Shown piece by piece: positions 26,537 to 34,924 of a stretch of DNA of 64,000 nt; the first letter of the stretch is position 1; every line of letters starts with the position of its first letter. Under the pieces are notes generated by a model. The model was not told the origin of the DNA. It ran no database searches and saw nothing but the letters and a program-made list of their open reading frames with translations. Both the position numbers and the translations under genes were made by a program. This DNA comes from Cellulomonas sp. P24. Lineage in GTDB: Bacteria > Actinomycetota > Actinomycetes > Actinomycetales > Cellulomonadaceae. The DNA lies in assembly GCF_024704385.1 (NCBI RefSeq), contig NZ_JAJDFX010000002.1, forward strand, positions 3,720,001 through 3,784,000, read 5' to 3'.

Positions 26537-27715
26537 TCAGCGGAACCGCGACATGAGCGTCTGGACGTTGGCGACGTAGCGGCGGGTGTCCGGGTACATG
26601 CCGTTGCGCTGCACCGACGCGGCGCCCTGGTAGTACCCGGCGATCGCGGTCGAGAGGTCGGGGCTGGTGCGCACGAGCGCACGCAGGATCGCGACGCCGG
26701 CGACGACGTTGTCCTGGGGGTCCAGGAGGTTCAGCGATCGGCCGACCATCTGGGACGCCCACTCGCCGGACGACGGGATCACCTGCATGGTGCCGATCGC
26801 GTTCGCGGCCGAGACCGCGGTGTGGTTGAACCCGGACTCCTGGTACGCGATCGCGAGGGCGAGTGCGGGATCGACGCCCATCGACCGCGCCGTCGTGACG
26901 ATCGTCGCCTTCATCTGGCTCGTGGTCGGCACGCCGATCTGCAGCAGCATCGCCTTGTTCGCGTTGGCGGCCGCCACGACGGCGTCGCTGTAGGTCCGCC
27001 CGGCGAACGTGTTGCTCACCAGGGTGACGGTGGAGGCACCCGCGGTCGGGATGGTCAGGACCTGGTCGATGCGGATGAAGGCGCGTGAGTCGAGCTTGTT
27101 CGCCGAGACTATCGCGGCGACGGTGGTCGAGTACCGGGCGGCGATGTGGCTCACGGTGTCGCCGCTCACCACAGTGTGGGTCGTCGTCGTCGCCGCCGTG
27201 GTGGAGGGGGAGGCCTGCGCGACGGTCGGCGTGGCCGTGGCACCCGCGGTCGGGATGGTCAGGACCTGGCCGATGCGGATGAAGGCGCGTGAGTCGAGCT
27301 TGTTCGCCGAGACGATCGCGGCGACGGTGGTCGAGTACCGGGCGGCGATGTGGCTCACGGTGTCGCCGCTCACCACGGTGTGGGTCGTCGTCGATGCTGC
27401 GGGTGGTGCTGACGGGACGATCGGCGCACGCGGGCCGGTCGGGATCGTCAGGAGCTGCCCGACCTGGATGCGTGACGCGTCCGCGAGCGCGCTGGCTTTG
27501 GCGATCGCCGCGACGGACACCCCAGTGCGCAGGGCGATCTGGCTCACGGTGTCGCCCGCCTTGACGACGTACGGCTCGTCGGCGTGGGCTGCGGTGGCCG
27601 ATGCCGCGACCGTTGCGACCGCGACCGCGATCGAGACCCCGGCGCCGGACGCGAGACGCGTGCGCATGCCGCTCCGGGCGGCGTCGGTCGTGACAGCGCT
27701 CGTCGGTGGCGTCAT
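26537..27715 (-). CDS. Secreted LysM / lytic transglycosylase protein
   Basis: A 392-residue exported peptidoglycan hydrolase. A signal peptide ends near residue 45 (ATAAHA-DEP). Three LysM repeats follow (about 49-92, 111-155, 179-223), each starting with VVxGDTVSxIA, then an SLT-type transglycosylase domain (about 255-392) with the catalytic Glu in YQESGF and the GTMQVIPSSG motif. LysM 2 and 3 are nearly identical at protein and DNA level, a recent duplication. The ATG at 27715 faces a region of 9-bp-spaced GTCACA repeats resembling MtrA boxes. The gene lies just upstream of the PASTA kinase, on the same strand. Confidence 0.92.
   Translation of the reverse strand: MTPPTSAVTTDAARSGMRTRLASGAGVSIAVAVATVAASATAAHADEPYVVKAGDTVSQIALRTGVSVAAIAKASALADASRIQVGQLLTIPTGPRAPIVPSAPPAASTTTHTVVSGDTVSHIAARYSTTVAAIVSANKLDSRAFIRIGQVLTIPTAGATATPTVAQASPSTTAATTTTHTVVSGDTVSHIAARYSTTVAAIVSANKLDSRAFIRIDQVLTIPTAGASTVTLVSNTFAGRTYSDAVVAAANANKAMLLQIGVPTTSQMKATIVTTARSMGVDPALALAIAYQESGFNHTAVSAANAIGTMQVIPSSGEWASQMVGRSLNLLDPQDNVVAGVAILRALVRTSPDLSTAIAGYYQGAASVQRNGMYPDTRRYVANVQTLMSRFR
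27035..27190. repeat. LysM module direct repeat, copy 1
   Basis: This 156-bp stretch recurs at 27239-27394, offset 204 bp (68 codons), with three mismatches that I could count. It encodes the third LysM repeat of the transglycosylase. Confidence 0.85.
27239..27394. repeat. LysM module direct repeat, copy 2
   Basis: Second copy of the 156-bp repeat. It encodes the second LysM repeat; the two LysM peptides differ at one visible residue (Gly versus Asp). Confidence 0.85.
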
Positions 27716-27781
27716 GGCTGCTTCCCCTGGATCGGGTCGGGCGGTCGGGCGGTCGGACGGGAGCGTCGACGCGTCCGTCCG

Positions 27782-27841
27782 GTGAATGATGTGACGGGTG
27801 TGACTGGTGGTGCCTGTGTGACTGATGTGACAGTACGTGAC
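27782..27841 (-). promoter_or_regulatory. Cluster of MtrA-like GTCACA boxes with 9-bp spacing
   Basis: On the minus strand, reading toward the transglycosylase, GTCAC occurs five times, with plus-strand GTGAC starting at 27791, 27800, 27818, 27827 and 27837. Four copies read GTCACA and one GTCACG. Degenerate copies at 27782 and 27809 fill the 9-bp register. MtrA, the actinobacterial cell-wall response regulator, is known to bind direct 9-bp repeats of GTCACA-NNN. MtrA control of this hydrolase is inferred from motif and target type. Confidence 0.65.
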
Positions 27842-27910
27842 TGTAGCGTGGCGCGAGAGGTGCGGCGAGGCGCGTCGACGAACTTCACCGGTGTAGTTCG
27901 CGGGACTGCG

Positions 27911-27916
27911 TAGGCT
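27911..27916 (+). promoter_or_regulatory. -10 box of the Rv2175c-like gene (leaderless)
   Basis: TAGGCT followed by 6 nt and the GTG at 27923. No Shine-Dalgarno sequence. Confidence 0.5.
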
Positions 27917-27922
27917 TGCGCC

Positions 27923-28345
27923 GTGAGCAGCGACAGCACCGACGCACAACGACCCCTCGACGGCCTCGTGAGCGAGTGGCTGACCGTCCCCGACGTCGCC
28001 GAGCGCCTGGGCATCGACGCCGGGAAGGTCCGTCGGCTGCTCCAGGAGCGCAAGCTCGTCGCGGTGCGCCGCGGCGACCCGGTCGTCGTGAGCATCCCCG
28101 CCGACTTCCTGGTCCCGGAGCATCTCGCGAACCCGGCGAACGTCCAGAAGCCGACGTCGGCGGGCTCGGCGATCCTCTCGTCGCTCGCCGGGACGCTGAC
28201 GATCCTGGGTGATGTCGGGTTCAGTGACGCCGAGGCGATCCGGTGGCTGTTCACGGAGGACGACACCCTGCAGGCGACACCCCTGGCGGCGTTGCGGAGC
28301 GGACGCAAGACGGAGGTCCGCCGCAGGGCGCAGCTCGAGCTCTGA
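27923..28345 (+). CDS. Rv2175c-family winged-helix DNA-binding protein
   Basis: A 140-residue protein with an excisionase/MerR-like helix-turn-helix (EWLTVPDVAERLGIDAGKVR, about residues 18-38, then a LLQERKLVAVRRGD wing) and the C-terminal region SAILSSLAGTLTILGDVGFSDAEAIRWLF typical of the Rv2175c family. In M. tuberculosis Rv2175c is a substrate of the neighbouring kinase PknL, and the same pair of genes is together here. A link to the PASTA kinase at 24.5-26.5 kb is therefore plausible. Confidence 0.88.
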   Translation: MSSDSTDAQRPLDGLVSEWLTVPDVAERLGIDAGKVRRLLQERKLVAVRRGDPVVVSIPADFLVPEHLANPANVQKPTSAGSAILSSLAGTLTILGDVGFSDAEAIRWLFTEDDTLQATPLAALRSGRKTEVRRRAQLEL

Positions 28346-28358
28346 CGCCGGACCCTCG

Positions 28359-29480
28359 TCAGGCCTGGCGGTCGACCGCCACGCGCGCGAGGCTCCGGAG
28401 CATGCGTCGCCCCTGAGGCAGGAGGTCGGCCGCGTCGAGCGCCCGGTGCGCCTCGGCGGTGAGCGTGTCGATGAGCCGCTCGACCTCGTCGACGGCGCCC
28501 GTGTCGGCGATGGCACGGGCGATCTCGCGGGCCCTGGCCTCGGTCATCGAACGATCACCGAGGTCGTCGAGGAGCATCGCCAGGGTGCGGTCGTCCCGGA
28601 CGCGCAGCGCGTGGGCCAGTGCGCGCGCCACGAGCACCGTGCGCTTCCCCTCGCGGAGGTCGTCGCCGGCGGGCTTCCCGGTCCTGGCAGGATCCCCGAA
28701 GACCCCGAGGACGTCGTCGCGGAGCTGGAACGCCTCGCCCAGGGGAAGGCCGATCGTGGTGCACGCGCGTACGGCCTCCTCGGTGGCCCCGGCGAGCGTC
28801 GCACCGAGGGTGAGGGGATGCTCGACCGAGTACCGGGCGGACTTCGCGCGGATCACGGCGCGAGCGCGCTCCTCGTCGGCGATCGGGTCGGTGCCCCAGG
28901 GCTGGGCCTGGGCGAGCACGTCCAGGTACTGCCCGACGGTCACCTCGGTCCGCATGTGGTTGAACACGCGAAGCGCACCCGCAGCCGTCTCGGCGTCGAA
29001 CGCGGTCATGGCCTCGGCGAACACCTGCTCGCTGCCGATCAGGGTCAGGTCGCCGAGCAGGATGGCTGCCGCGTCCCCGAACAGCGCGCCGTCCCCGCTC
29101 CAACCGTTGCGCAGGTGCATCGCTGCGAAGACGAGCTGGGCCGCCGGGAGGCCACGTCGGGTGTCCGAGCGGTCCATGACGTCGTCGTGGAAGAGCGCGG
29201 CGGCCTGGAAGAGCTCGAGTGCGGCACCGACGCGGAGCACCGCGTCGGCCGCCGGAGAGTCTGCCGACCCGCCGTGGGCGCGCCAGGACCAGTAGCAGAA
29301 CGCGGCTCGCAGGCGCTTGCCCCCGGAGAGCATCTGGGCGATCGCGTCGACGAGCTCGTCCGCATCGGGGGAGATCGAGTGGAACGAGTGCCGGAGCGCA
29401 CGGACATGAGCCTCGAGGTGGGCGTCGACACCGGCCCGGACTCCCTCGATCTCCACCAGGTCCGCAGGAGAGAGGTTCAC
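28359..29480 (-). CDS. Polyprenyl (geranylgeranyl-type) diphosphate synthase
   Basis: Chain-elongating trans-prenyltransferase. The 373-residue protein has the first Asp-rich motif HDDVMDRSDTRRG (DDxxD) and the second FQLRDDVLGVFGD (DDxxG), with the FARM region AAALF before the first motif and GKRLR near the N-terminus. Product length cannot be fixed from sequence. I start at GTG 29480, 7 nt after a TAGTCT box; a GTG at 29510 overlapping the upstream stop (GTGA) would add ten residues. It corresponds in position to M. tuberculosis idsA2 (Rv2173). Confidence 0.9.
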   Translation of the reverse strand: MNLSPADLVEIEGVRAGVDAHLEAHVRALRHSFHSISPDADELVDAIAQMLSGGKRLRAAFCYWSWRAHGGSADSPAADAVLRVGAALELFQAAALFHDDVMDRSDTRRGLPAAQLVFAAMHLRNGWSGDGALFGDAAAILLGDLTLIGSEQVFAEAMTAFDAETAAGALRVFNHMRTEVTVGQYLDVLAQAQPWGTDPIADEERARAVIRAKSARYSVEHPLTLGATLAGATEEAVRACTTIGLPLGEAFQLRDDVLGVFGDPARTGKPAGDDLREGKRTVLVARALAHALRVRDDRTLAMLLDDLGDRSMTEARAREIARAIADTGAVDEVERLIDTLTAEAHRALDAADLLPQGRRMLRSLARVAVDRQA

Positions 29481-29487
29481 GGACGAC

Positions 29488-29493
29488 AGACTA
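29488..29493 (-). promoter_or_regulatory. Possible internal -10 box for the polyprenyl synthase
   Basis: TAGTCT on the minus strand, 7 nt before GTG 29480. It lies between two alternative start codons, so it also bears on which start is used. Confidence 0.4.
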
Positions 29494-29506
29494 CGGTCGT
29501 CGCTGC

Positions 29507-30103
29507 TCACGAGGCGGCGTGCACACGGCCGCCGAGCGTCAGCGTCCTGATCCCGTCCCGGTCGAGGACACCGAGGACCAGGACCTCGTCGCCGTTCGAC
29601 CGCGTGAAGGTGGCCTGCGCCGCGAGCGCCGCGTTCGTCTGGTCGGCCGGCGCCTCCGCGAACCCCGCTGCCGTGAGCGAGGTCCGGTACATCGTGAGGA
29701 GCTGCTCGGGGGTCAGCGACGTGCGGAGGTTGAGGCTGACCTGGATGTCCGTGGAGCCGGGGATCGGATCGGCGGCCGAGACGAGGATGTCCGCGTCGCT
29801 GGGGACGGGGATCAGGTCGACCGGGAAGCCGGGCGCGAGGGAGCCGACCGAGGAAGCGGACGAGGTGCTCTCCGGGAGGAGCGTCTCGGTCGGGTTCGGG
29901 GACGGCGCGACCACGACCGGAGCGGATGGCGTCGCCGCGCCCGACGGCGCGGTCGACGACGGGGGCGACGCCGTCGGTGCGGAGGTCGTGCACCCGGCCA
30001 GCGCCGCTGCTGCGACGAGGACGACCGCGACGGCACGCGCCCGACGGGTCACGCTGCCACGCAGTCCCGCGACATGACGTGCTCTCCACTCCTGCTCGGT
30101 CAC
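29507..30103 (-). CDS. Putative lipoprotein of unknown function
   Basis: A 198-residue protein with a basic N-terminus, a hydrophobic stretch and lipobox LAGC (C38). A Ser/Thr/Pro/Ala linker of about 45 residues follows, then a compact domain (PVPSDADILVSAADP, then TPEQLLTMYRTSLTAAGF) of the kind found in small actinobacterial lipoproteins. The domain has no assigned function that I recognise. The GTG at 30103 follows a TACCGT box by 6 nt. Its stop overlaps an alternative start of the polyprenyl synthase, suggesting one transcript. Confidence 0.75.
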   Translation of the reverse strand: MTEQEWRARHVAGLRGSVTRRARAVAVVLVAAAALAGCTTSAPTASPPSSTAPSGAATPSAPVVVAPSPNPTETLLPESTSSASSVGSLAPGFPVDLIPVPSDADILVSAADPIPGSTDIQVSLNLRTSLTPEQLLTMYRTSLTAAGFAEAPADQTNAALAAQATFTRSNGDEVLVLGVLDRDGIRTLTLGGRVHAAS

Positions 30104-30109
30104 GGCACC

Positions 30110-30115
30110 ACGGTA
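30110..30115 (-). promoter_or_regulatory. -10 box of the lipoprotein gene (leaderless)
   Basis: TACCGT on the minus strand, 6 nt before GTG 30103. Confidence 0.45.
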
Positions 30116-30222
30116 ACGGCCGTCCCGGGGTGATCCGTCCCCACGACCGCCCGTGCGTCGGCTCTTCACAGCTGTTCTGCTCCCGGGCACGGAGTCTTCA
30201 CGATCCAGGCTGAGATCGATCC

Positions 30223-31407
30223 ATGGCCACCACCACGATCCGCGTCCGAGAACCCCGCGAGCTGATCGCCCTGGTCCCGCACCAGCTCGGGTTCCAGCCG
30301 GACGAGAGCGCTGTGGTCGTGAGCCTCCGAGAGCCGCGAGGTCGGGTCGGGCTCGTGGCGCGGGTCGACCTCGACGACCTCTCCGACGCGTCCTGCGGTC
30401 CGCAGCTCGCCCGCACGTTGGTGACTCACCTGGTGCACGACGGCGCCGCGCATGCGGTCCTCGTGATCTACACCGCGGACGACGGAGGTCCCGGCCCCGA
30501 CGCGACCGCGGCCGCAGGAGGAGGGCAGGATCGTCGCCCACCCGCGCTCCCGTGCCGGTCGCCGCGAACACGTGCGGCCGCGAGGCACCTGGCCGTGGCC
30601 GCCGAGCCGTACCTCGGCGACGTGGCGACCTGGGTCGTCGGTCCGGACGGCTACGGGGGCCTCGACTGCGCCTCGCCCGAGTGCTGCCCACCGGGTGGTC
30701 GTCCGCTGGCGGAGCTCGAGTCGACGGCCACCGGCGCCCACATGGTGCTCGCGGGCTCTGCGGTCGCAGCCCGACGCGCCGACCTGGCGCAGATCCGGGC
30801 GGCCGACGCCGACGCCCGGCGCCGCGCCGCTGCGGCACGCGTGCTGGCCGAACGGCGGCGCAGGGCGACGGACGCCGGCGACGCCGAGGCGGTGCGGCGC
30901 TGGCGCGAGGAGGCCATGGTGCTCTGGCGGACCGAGGTCGACGCCGGTCGGGACGGTCGCACGGGTGAGCACCCGCCGCGACTCGGGCGGATCGAGGCGG
31001 CGCTCGGTGATCTCCGCGTCCGGGACGCGATCCTCGTCTCTCTCGTCCCCGGCACCGGAGACCTGGCAGAACGCACCCTCCGCAGCACCGACGGCCGGCT
31101 CGACCGGGAGATCTCGTGCGCGATCGCGCGCATCGTCGACCCGTCCGGCGGGCTCGAGCCGCCCGAGGAGTGCGCGACCGTGTACCGGGCGACCCTCGAA
31201 GCCGTCGTGGCACATGGTCGCCGGCGAACCGAGGCGCCTGCCGTGACCTTGCTGGCAGTCCTCGCCTGGTGGCGCGCCGACGGGGCACGGGCGGCCGTGC
31301 TCGTCGAGCGGGCCCTCGCAGCGGATCCGGGATACCGGCTCGCGTTGCTGGTGCAGGAGGCGATCGACGCCGGGCTGTCACCCGGATGGGTCAGGCGCGG
31401 GTGGTGA
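30223..31407 (+). CDS. DUF4192-family protein
   Basis: A 394-residue soluble protein. The start (VREPRELIALVPHQLGFQPDESAVVVSL) and the end (TLLAVLAWWRADGARAAVLVERALAADPGYRLALLV) are typical of DUF4192, a family found in actinobacteria near sigA and of unknown function. The middle is Ala/Arg-rich, with an insertion around residues 85-120 and a cysteine cluster (DCASPECCPPGGRPL). The ATG at 30223 has only a weak upstream GAG. Confidence 0.85.
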   Translation: MATTTIRVREPRELIALVPHQLGFQPDESAVVVSLREPRGRVGLVARVDLDDLSDASCGPQLARTLVTHLVHDGAAHAVLVIYTADDGGPGPDATAAAGGGQDRRPPALPCRSPRTRAAARHLAVAAEPYLGDVATWVVGPDGYGGLDCASPECCPPGGRPLAELESTATGAHMVLAGSAVAARRADLAQIRAADADARRRAAAARVLAERRRRATDAGDAEAVRRWREEAMVLWRTEVDAGRDGRTGEHPPRLGRIEAALGDLRVRDAILVSLVPGTGDLAERTLRSTDGRLDREISCAIARIVDPSGGLEPPEECATVYRATLEAVVAHGRRRTEAPAVTLLAVLAWWRADGARAAVLVERALAADPGYRLALLVQEAIDAGLSPGWVRRGW

Positions 31408-31522
31408 GAGCGATGCCACGCGTCGAGCGTGGAGAGTGGTGGATCGTCGAACCGTTCGACCTCCGGTAGCGTCACATCTCCCGGCGTGTGTGCCGGGTCG
31501 ATGGACAGACCGGGGAGGATCC

Positions 31523-31921
31523 ATGGGCATCGTTGTCGGCTACCTGGCGACCGACGAGGGTCGCGCAGCGCTCGAGGCCGGAGCGGTGGAGGCGCTGCAG
31601 CGCGGGGTGCGCCTCGTCGTCATCGCCAGCGCACGTGCGTCGGCCGACGACGCGAAGCGGACCGAGCTCGAGGAAGAGCTCGCCCGTGTCGGGGCGGAGC
31701 TCGACGCCCGGGGTGTCGAGCACGAGCTGCGGCTCGTCGCGGCCGGGAAGGACGTCGCCGAGGACCTCATCGCAGCTGCGGTCGAGACCGATGCCGTCCT
31801 CATCGTGATCGGCCTCCGGCGGCGGAGCCCCGTCGGCAAGCTGATCCTCGGGTCGAACGCCCAGCGGATCCTCCTCGACTCCCCGTGCCCGGTGCTCGCG
31901 GTCAAACCCGTCCGCGCCTGA
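31523..31921 (+). CDS. Universal stress protein family (UspA-like)
   Basis: A single Usp domain of 132 residues. The C-terminal ATP-binding signature G-2x-G-9x-G-S is readable in IGLRRRSPVGKLILGSNAQRIL, followed by CPVLAV. The ATG at 31523 is preceded by GGGGAGG at a good distance. A TAGCGT at 31467-31472 may be its -10. It lies just upstream of sigA on the same strand, a common arrangement in this group. Confidence 0.85.
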   Translation: MGIVVGYLATDEGRAALEAGAVEALQRGVRLVVIASARASADDAKRTELEEELARVGAELDARGVEHELRLVAAGKDVAEDLIAAAVETDAVLIVIGLRRRSPVGKLILGSNAQRILLDSPCPVLAVKPVRA

Positions 31922-32091
31922 GCCGTCGCGACGCACCGCGAGCTGATGGTCGGCTGCGGCACAGAATCGGCCGCGCCTTTCGGGGAATCTCGCCGAACTG
32001 CGGTGCGTTGTGAAGCCAGAGGCGTCAGGTGTGACGCGCCCGAGCCGCGGGTTACCGGGTCCAATGCCCCTGCGTGACGCCTGCGGGCCGG

Positions 32092-32097
32092 TACAAT
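32092..32097 (+). promoter_or_regulatory. Putative -10 box of sigA
   Basis: TACAAT, 54 nt before the GTG start, is the best housekeeping -10 match in the 229-bp gap. No convincing -35 is visible. Confidence 0.45.
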
Positions 32098-32150
32098 ATC
32101 GGTCTACCCGAATGAAAGATGTCGGGCCGTGTTCTGCCGAAAGGTTGTTT

Positions 32151-33677
32151 GTGACCTCCCTCCCCTCCAGCCCCACTCTCCCGCGCGAGTTCGAGCACCC
32201 TGCACTCCAGGAGCTCGTACGACGCGGTAGCGCCCACGGCCGCGTCGACGCAGCCTCGTTCCGCACCGCATGCGAGACCGCCCAGGTCCAGGACGCCAAG
32301 AGACTCAAGGCGGTGTTCCGAGGCCTCGCGACTGCCGGGATCACGGTCGACGAGCCGGTCGCCGTCGTCGCCAAGGTGGCTGCCGCCACCGCGCGGCGTG
32401 CGACGAGCGCGACGGCTGTCGCCGACCCGGCGCCGGCGAAGAAGAAGCCCGCGGCCCGCAAGGCGGCGACGGGCGCGACGTCGACGACCACCCGCGCGAA
32501 GGCGAAGACGACCGCCGCGGACGGCGACCAGGGGGACGACGTCGACGACTCGGTCGACGTCGACGACGTCGACCCCGCTGACGACGAGGTCGCCACCGTC
32601 GAGGTGATCGTCGACGAGGTGATCGTCGACGACGTCGCCGTCGACGACGTGGCTGTCGACACCAAGGACGCCAAGCCGGCCGCCGACGAGGCGGAGGACT
32701 CCGGGGGATTCACCTACTCGGACGCCGACGACGACGACGCGCCCGCGCAGCAGGTCGTCACAGCCGGAGCGACCGCCGACCCGGTCAAGGACTACCTCAA
32801 GCAGATCGGCAAGGTCGCCCTGCTCAACGCCGAGCAGGAGGTCGAGCTCGCCAAGCGGATCGAGGCCGGCCTGTTCGCCGAGGAGCGACTCAACTCCGGG
32901 CTCAAGCTCGACCCGAAGAGCCGACGTGAGCTCGAGTGGATCGCCGGTGACGGACGCCGTGCCAAGAACCACCTGCTGGAGGCCAACCTCCGCCTGGTCG
33001 TCTCGCTGGCGAAGCGCTACACGGGTCGCGGGATGCTGTTCCTCGACCTGATCCAGGAAGGCAACCTCGGCCTGATCCGTGCCGTCGAGAAGTTCGACTA
33101 CACCAAGGGCTACAAGTTCTCGACCTACGCGACGTGGTGGATCCGCCAGGCCATCACCCGCGCGATGGCCGACCAGGCGCGCACCATCCGTATCCCGGTG
33201 CACATGGTCGAGGTCATCAACAAGCTCGCACGCGTGCAGCGGCAGATGCTCCAGGACCTCGGCCGTGAGCCGACCCCGGAGGAGCTCGCCAAGGAGCTGG
33301 ACATGACCCCGGAGAAGGTGGTCGAGGTCCAGAAGTACGGCCGCGAGCCCATCTCTCTGCACACGCCGCTCGGTGAGGACGGCGACAGCGAGTTCGGTGA
33401 CCTGATCGAGGACTCCGAGGCCGTTGTCCCGGCGGACGCGGTGAGCTTCACGCTCCTGCAGGAGCAGCTCCACCAGGTGCTCGACACGCTCTCCGAGCGC
33501 GAAGCCGGGGTCGTCTCGATGCGGTTCGGTCTCACCGACGGACAGCCCAAGACCCTGGACGAGATCGGCAAGGTCTACGGCGTCACGCGTGAGCGGATCC
33601 GTCAGATCGAGTCCAAGACGATGTCCAAGCTGCGTCACCCCAGCCGGTCACAGGTGCTGCGCGACTACCTGGACTGA
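32151..33677 (+). CDS. sigA: RNA polymerase primary sigma factor
   Basis: Housekeeping sigma-70 factor. The 508-residue protein has a long Ala/Asp/Lys-rich N-terminus (region 1.1) with a 15-bp tandem repeat at 32601-32630 (EVIVD twice). Region 1.2 is [16 protein letters not shown]. Region 2 holds [22 protein letters not shown] and the -10-binding [10 protein letters not shown]. Region 4 ends in [22 protein letters not shown] with the -35 helix. The GTG at 32151 is chosen because GAAAGG lies 6 nt upstream; an ATG at 32114 would extend it. The last 20 nt, including the stop, are the integration core of a 9.1-kb element, which leaves the protein sequence intact. Confidence 0.97.
   Translation: MTSLPSSPTLPREFEHPALQELVRRGSAHGRVDAASFRTACETAQVQDAKRLKAVFRGLATAGITVDEPVAVVAKVAAATARRATSATAVADPAPAKKKPAARKAATGATSTTTRAKAKTTAADGDQGDDVDDSVDVDDVDPADDEVATVEVIVDEVIVDDVAVDDVAVDTKDAKPAADEAEDSGGFTYSDADDDDAPAQQVVTAGATADPVKDYLKQIGKVALLNAEQEVELAKRIEAGLFAEERLNSGLKLDPKSRRELEWIAGDGRRAKNHLLEANLRLVVSLAKRYTGRGMLFLDLIQEGNLGLIRAVEKFDYTKGYKFSTYATWWIRQAITRAMADQARTIRIPVHMVEVINKLARVQRQMLQDLGREPTPEELAKELDMTPEKVVEVQKYGREPISLHTPLGEDGDSEFGDLIEDSEAVVPADAVSFTLLQEQLHQVLDTLSEREAGVVSMRFGLTDGQPKTLDEIGKVYGVTRERIRQIESKTMSKLRHPSRSQVLRDYLD
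33658..33677. repeat. attL core, last 20 nt of sigA
   Basis: TGCGCGACTACCTGGACTGA encodes the last residues RDYLD and the stop of sigA and is repeated exactly at 42805-42824. Flanking bases differ on both sides, so the repeat is exactly 20 bp. Confidence 0.9.
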
Positions 33678-33693
33678 CACTAGAGCCGCTGTC

Positions 33694-33753
33694 GCGGTGC
33701 TACCGCAGGTCAGAAGCCCTTACGGGTGCCTGACACGCCGACAGTAGCACCGC
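33694..33753. promoter_or_regulatory. Inverted repeat between attL and the integrase gene
   Basis: GCGGTGCTAC at 33694-33703 is the exact complement of GTAGCACCGC at 33744-33753. An inner GCGGT-GCT-ACCGC hairpin sits at 33694-33706, and GCAGGTCA at 33705-33712 matches repeats near attR. It could be an integrase/excisionase arm site, an operator, or a substitute terminator for sigA. Confidence 0.5.
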
Positions 33754-33779
33754 ACAGCGCTTCTAGTCCAGATATCCGC

Positions 33780-33785
33780 TACGAT
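33780..33785 (+). promoter_or_regulatory. -10 box of the integrase gene (leaderless)
   Basis: TACGAT followed by 6 nt and the GTG at 33792. It decides the start, since an upstream in-frame GTG at 33726 would place the promoter inside the gene. Confidence 0.5.
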
Positions 33786-33791
33786 GAGTTT

Positions 33792-34697
33792 GTGGCGAAG
33801 CGACCCGCACCCCTGAACCTGGCATCCCTGCTGCCCTCGTGGGAGCTGTCGCTGCGCGCCGAGCGCAAGGCACCGTCGACCGTGAAGTCCTACGGCGACG
33901 CCGTGCGCGCGTTCCTGACCTGGTGCGTCGAGAACGGCCACACGCCCACCCTGGACAAGGCGCTCGTCAACGGCTTCACCGCCGCACTGCTCGAGGCCGG
34001 CCGCGAGGCTGCCACCGTCCGGTCCCGTCAGCTCGGCCTGCGCCGGTTCGCCGCGTGGCTCGTCGAGGAGGGCGAGACCACCACCGACCCGCTGCTCGGC
34101 CTGCGCGCACCCAAGCTCGACTCCAAGGTCATCGAGCCACTGACCGAGCCACAGCTCAAGGCGCTGCTCAAGGCCTGCACCGGACCAGACCTGCGCGAGC
34201 GACGCGACGAGGCGATCGTGCGCTTCATGCTCGAGACCGGCACCCGCGCGGGGGAGTGCGTCGCATTGACCGTGCCCGACGTCGACCTGTCGGCCGGGAC
34301 CGCCGTCGTGCGGCGAGGCAAGGGCGGCAAGGGCCGGATCGTGCCGTTCGGACCGCAGACCGCCCGGGCGATCGACCGCTACAAGCGCACCCGCGCGCAC
34401 CACCGCCTCGCTGCGACCCCCGCGCTGTGGCTGGGGGACCGCGGCAAGGAGTTCAGCTACGACGCGCTGCACAAGGCGCTCGGCGCCCGCGCGACCGCCG
34501 CAGGCATCACGGGCTTTCACCCCCACCTGCTGCGCCACACCGCCGCGCACCGATGGCTCGCCGCGGGCGGTTCCGAGGGCGGGCTCATGGCCGTCGCCGG
34601 GTGGTCCCAGCCCGACATGCTCATGCGCTACACCCGAGCCCGTGCATCCGAACGCGCCGCCACCGAGGCGCGTGACCTGAACCTCGGCGACATCTAG
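33792..34697 (+). CDS. Tyrosine recombinase / integrase
   Basis: Catalyses site-specific integration and excision. The 301-residue protein has an N-terminal SAM-like core-binding domain (about 10-95) and a catalytic domain. Active-site residues are R152 in TGTRAGECVAL, a Lys in RGKGGKGR (about 177-180), H245 and R248 in HPHLLRHTAAHRW, W271 in GWSQPDMLMRY and the nucleophile Y280. It lacks a clear N-terminal arm-binding domain, so it is closer in size to XerC/D-type recombinases. It is adjacent to attL and reads away from sigA. Confidence 0.93.
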   Translation: MAKRPAPLNLASLLPSWELSLRAERKAPSTVKSYGDAVRAFLTWCVENGHTPTLDKALVNGFTAALLEAGREAATVRSRQLGLRRFAAWLVEEGETTTDPLLGLRAPKLDSKVIEPLTEPQLKALLKACTGPDLRERRDEAIVRFMLETGTRAGECVALTVPDVDLSAGTAVVRRGKGGKGRIVPFGPQTARAIDRYKRTRAHHRLAATPALWLGDRGKEFSYDALHKALGARATAAGITGFHPHLLRHTAAHRWLAAGGSEGGLMAVAGWSQPDMLMRYTRARASERAATEARDLNLGDI

Positions 34698-34924
34698 CGC
34701 TGTACGTTGCCGAAACTACAGCGGTGTGGTTCGATTGCGGACAAGAGAAGAAGCATGGGTAGCTAGCCCGAGGGGCTGAGCAGCACCGCGTACGCAGTGC
34801 TGATCCGACATGGAGTTCTCAGTGAGTACGGCGAGCGGCGAGACCGACATGGACGCCGAGCGACACGCACCGACAGAAGCGGTGATGTGCGCTCGGCTTC
34901 GACGTTTCCAGTCGGGAGACCGCC
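34698..34924. other. Element intergenic region after the integrase
   Basis: 227 bp of lower-GC DNA with a short hairpin (CAGCAC, 9-nt loop, GTGCTG) near 34780. It may hold the promoter of the rightward gene chain. A 59-codon frame starting near 34811 runs into the next gene in another frame and has no RBS or known family. Confidence 0.4.

Noticed and set aside
27716-27922. c-di-AMP (ydaO-type) riboswitch before the LysM gene
   Set aside because: This riboswitch class often precedes cell-wall hydrolase genes in actinobacteria, but I could not find its conserved core; the region is better explained by the GTCACA repeats.
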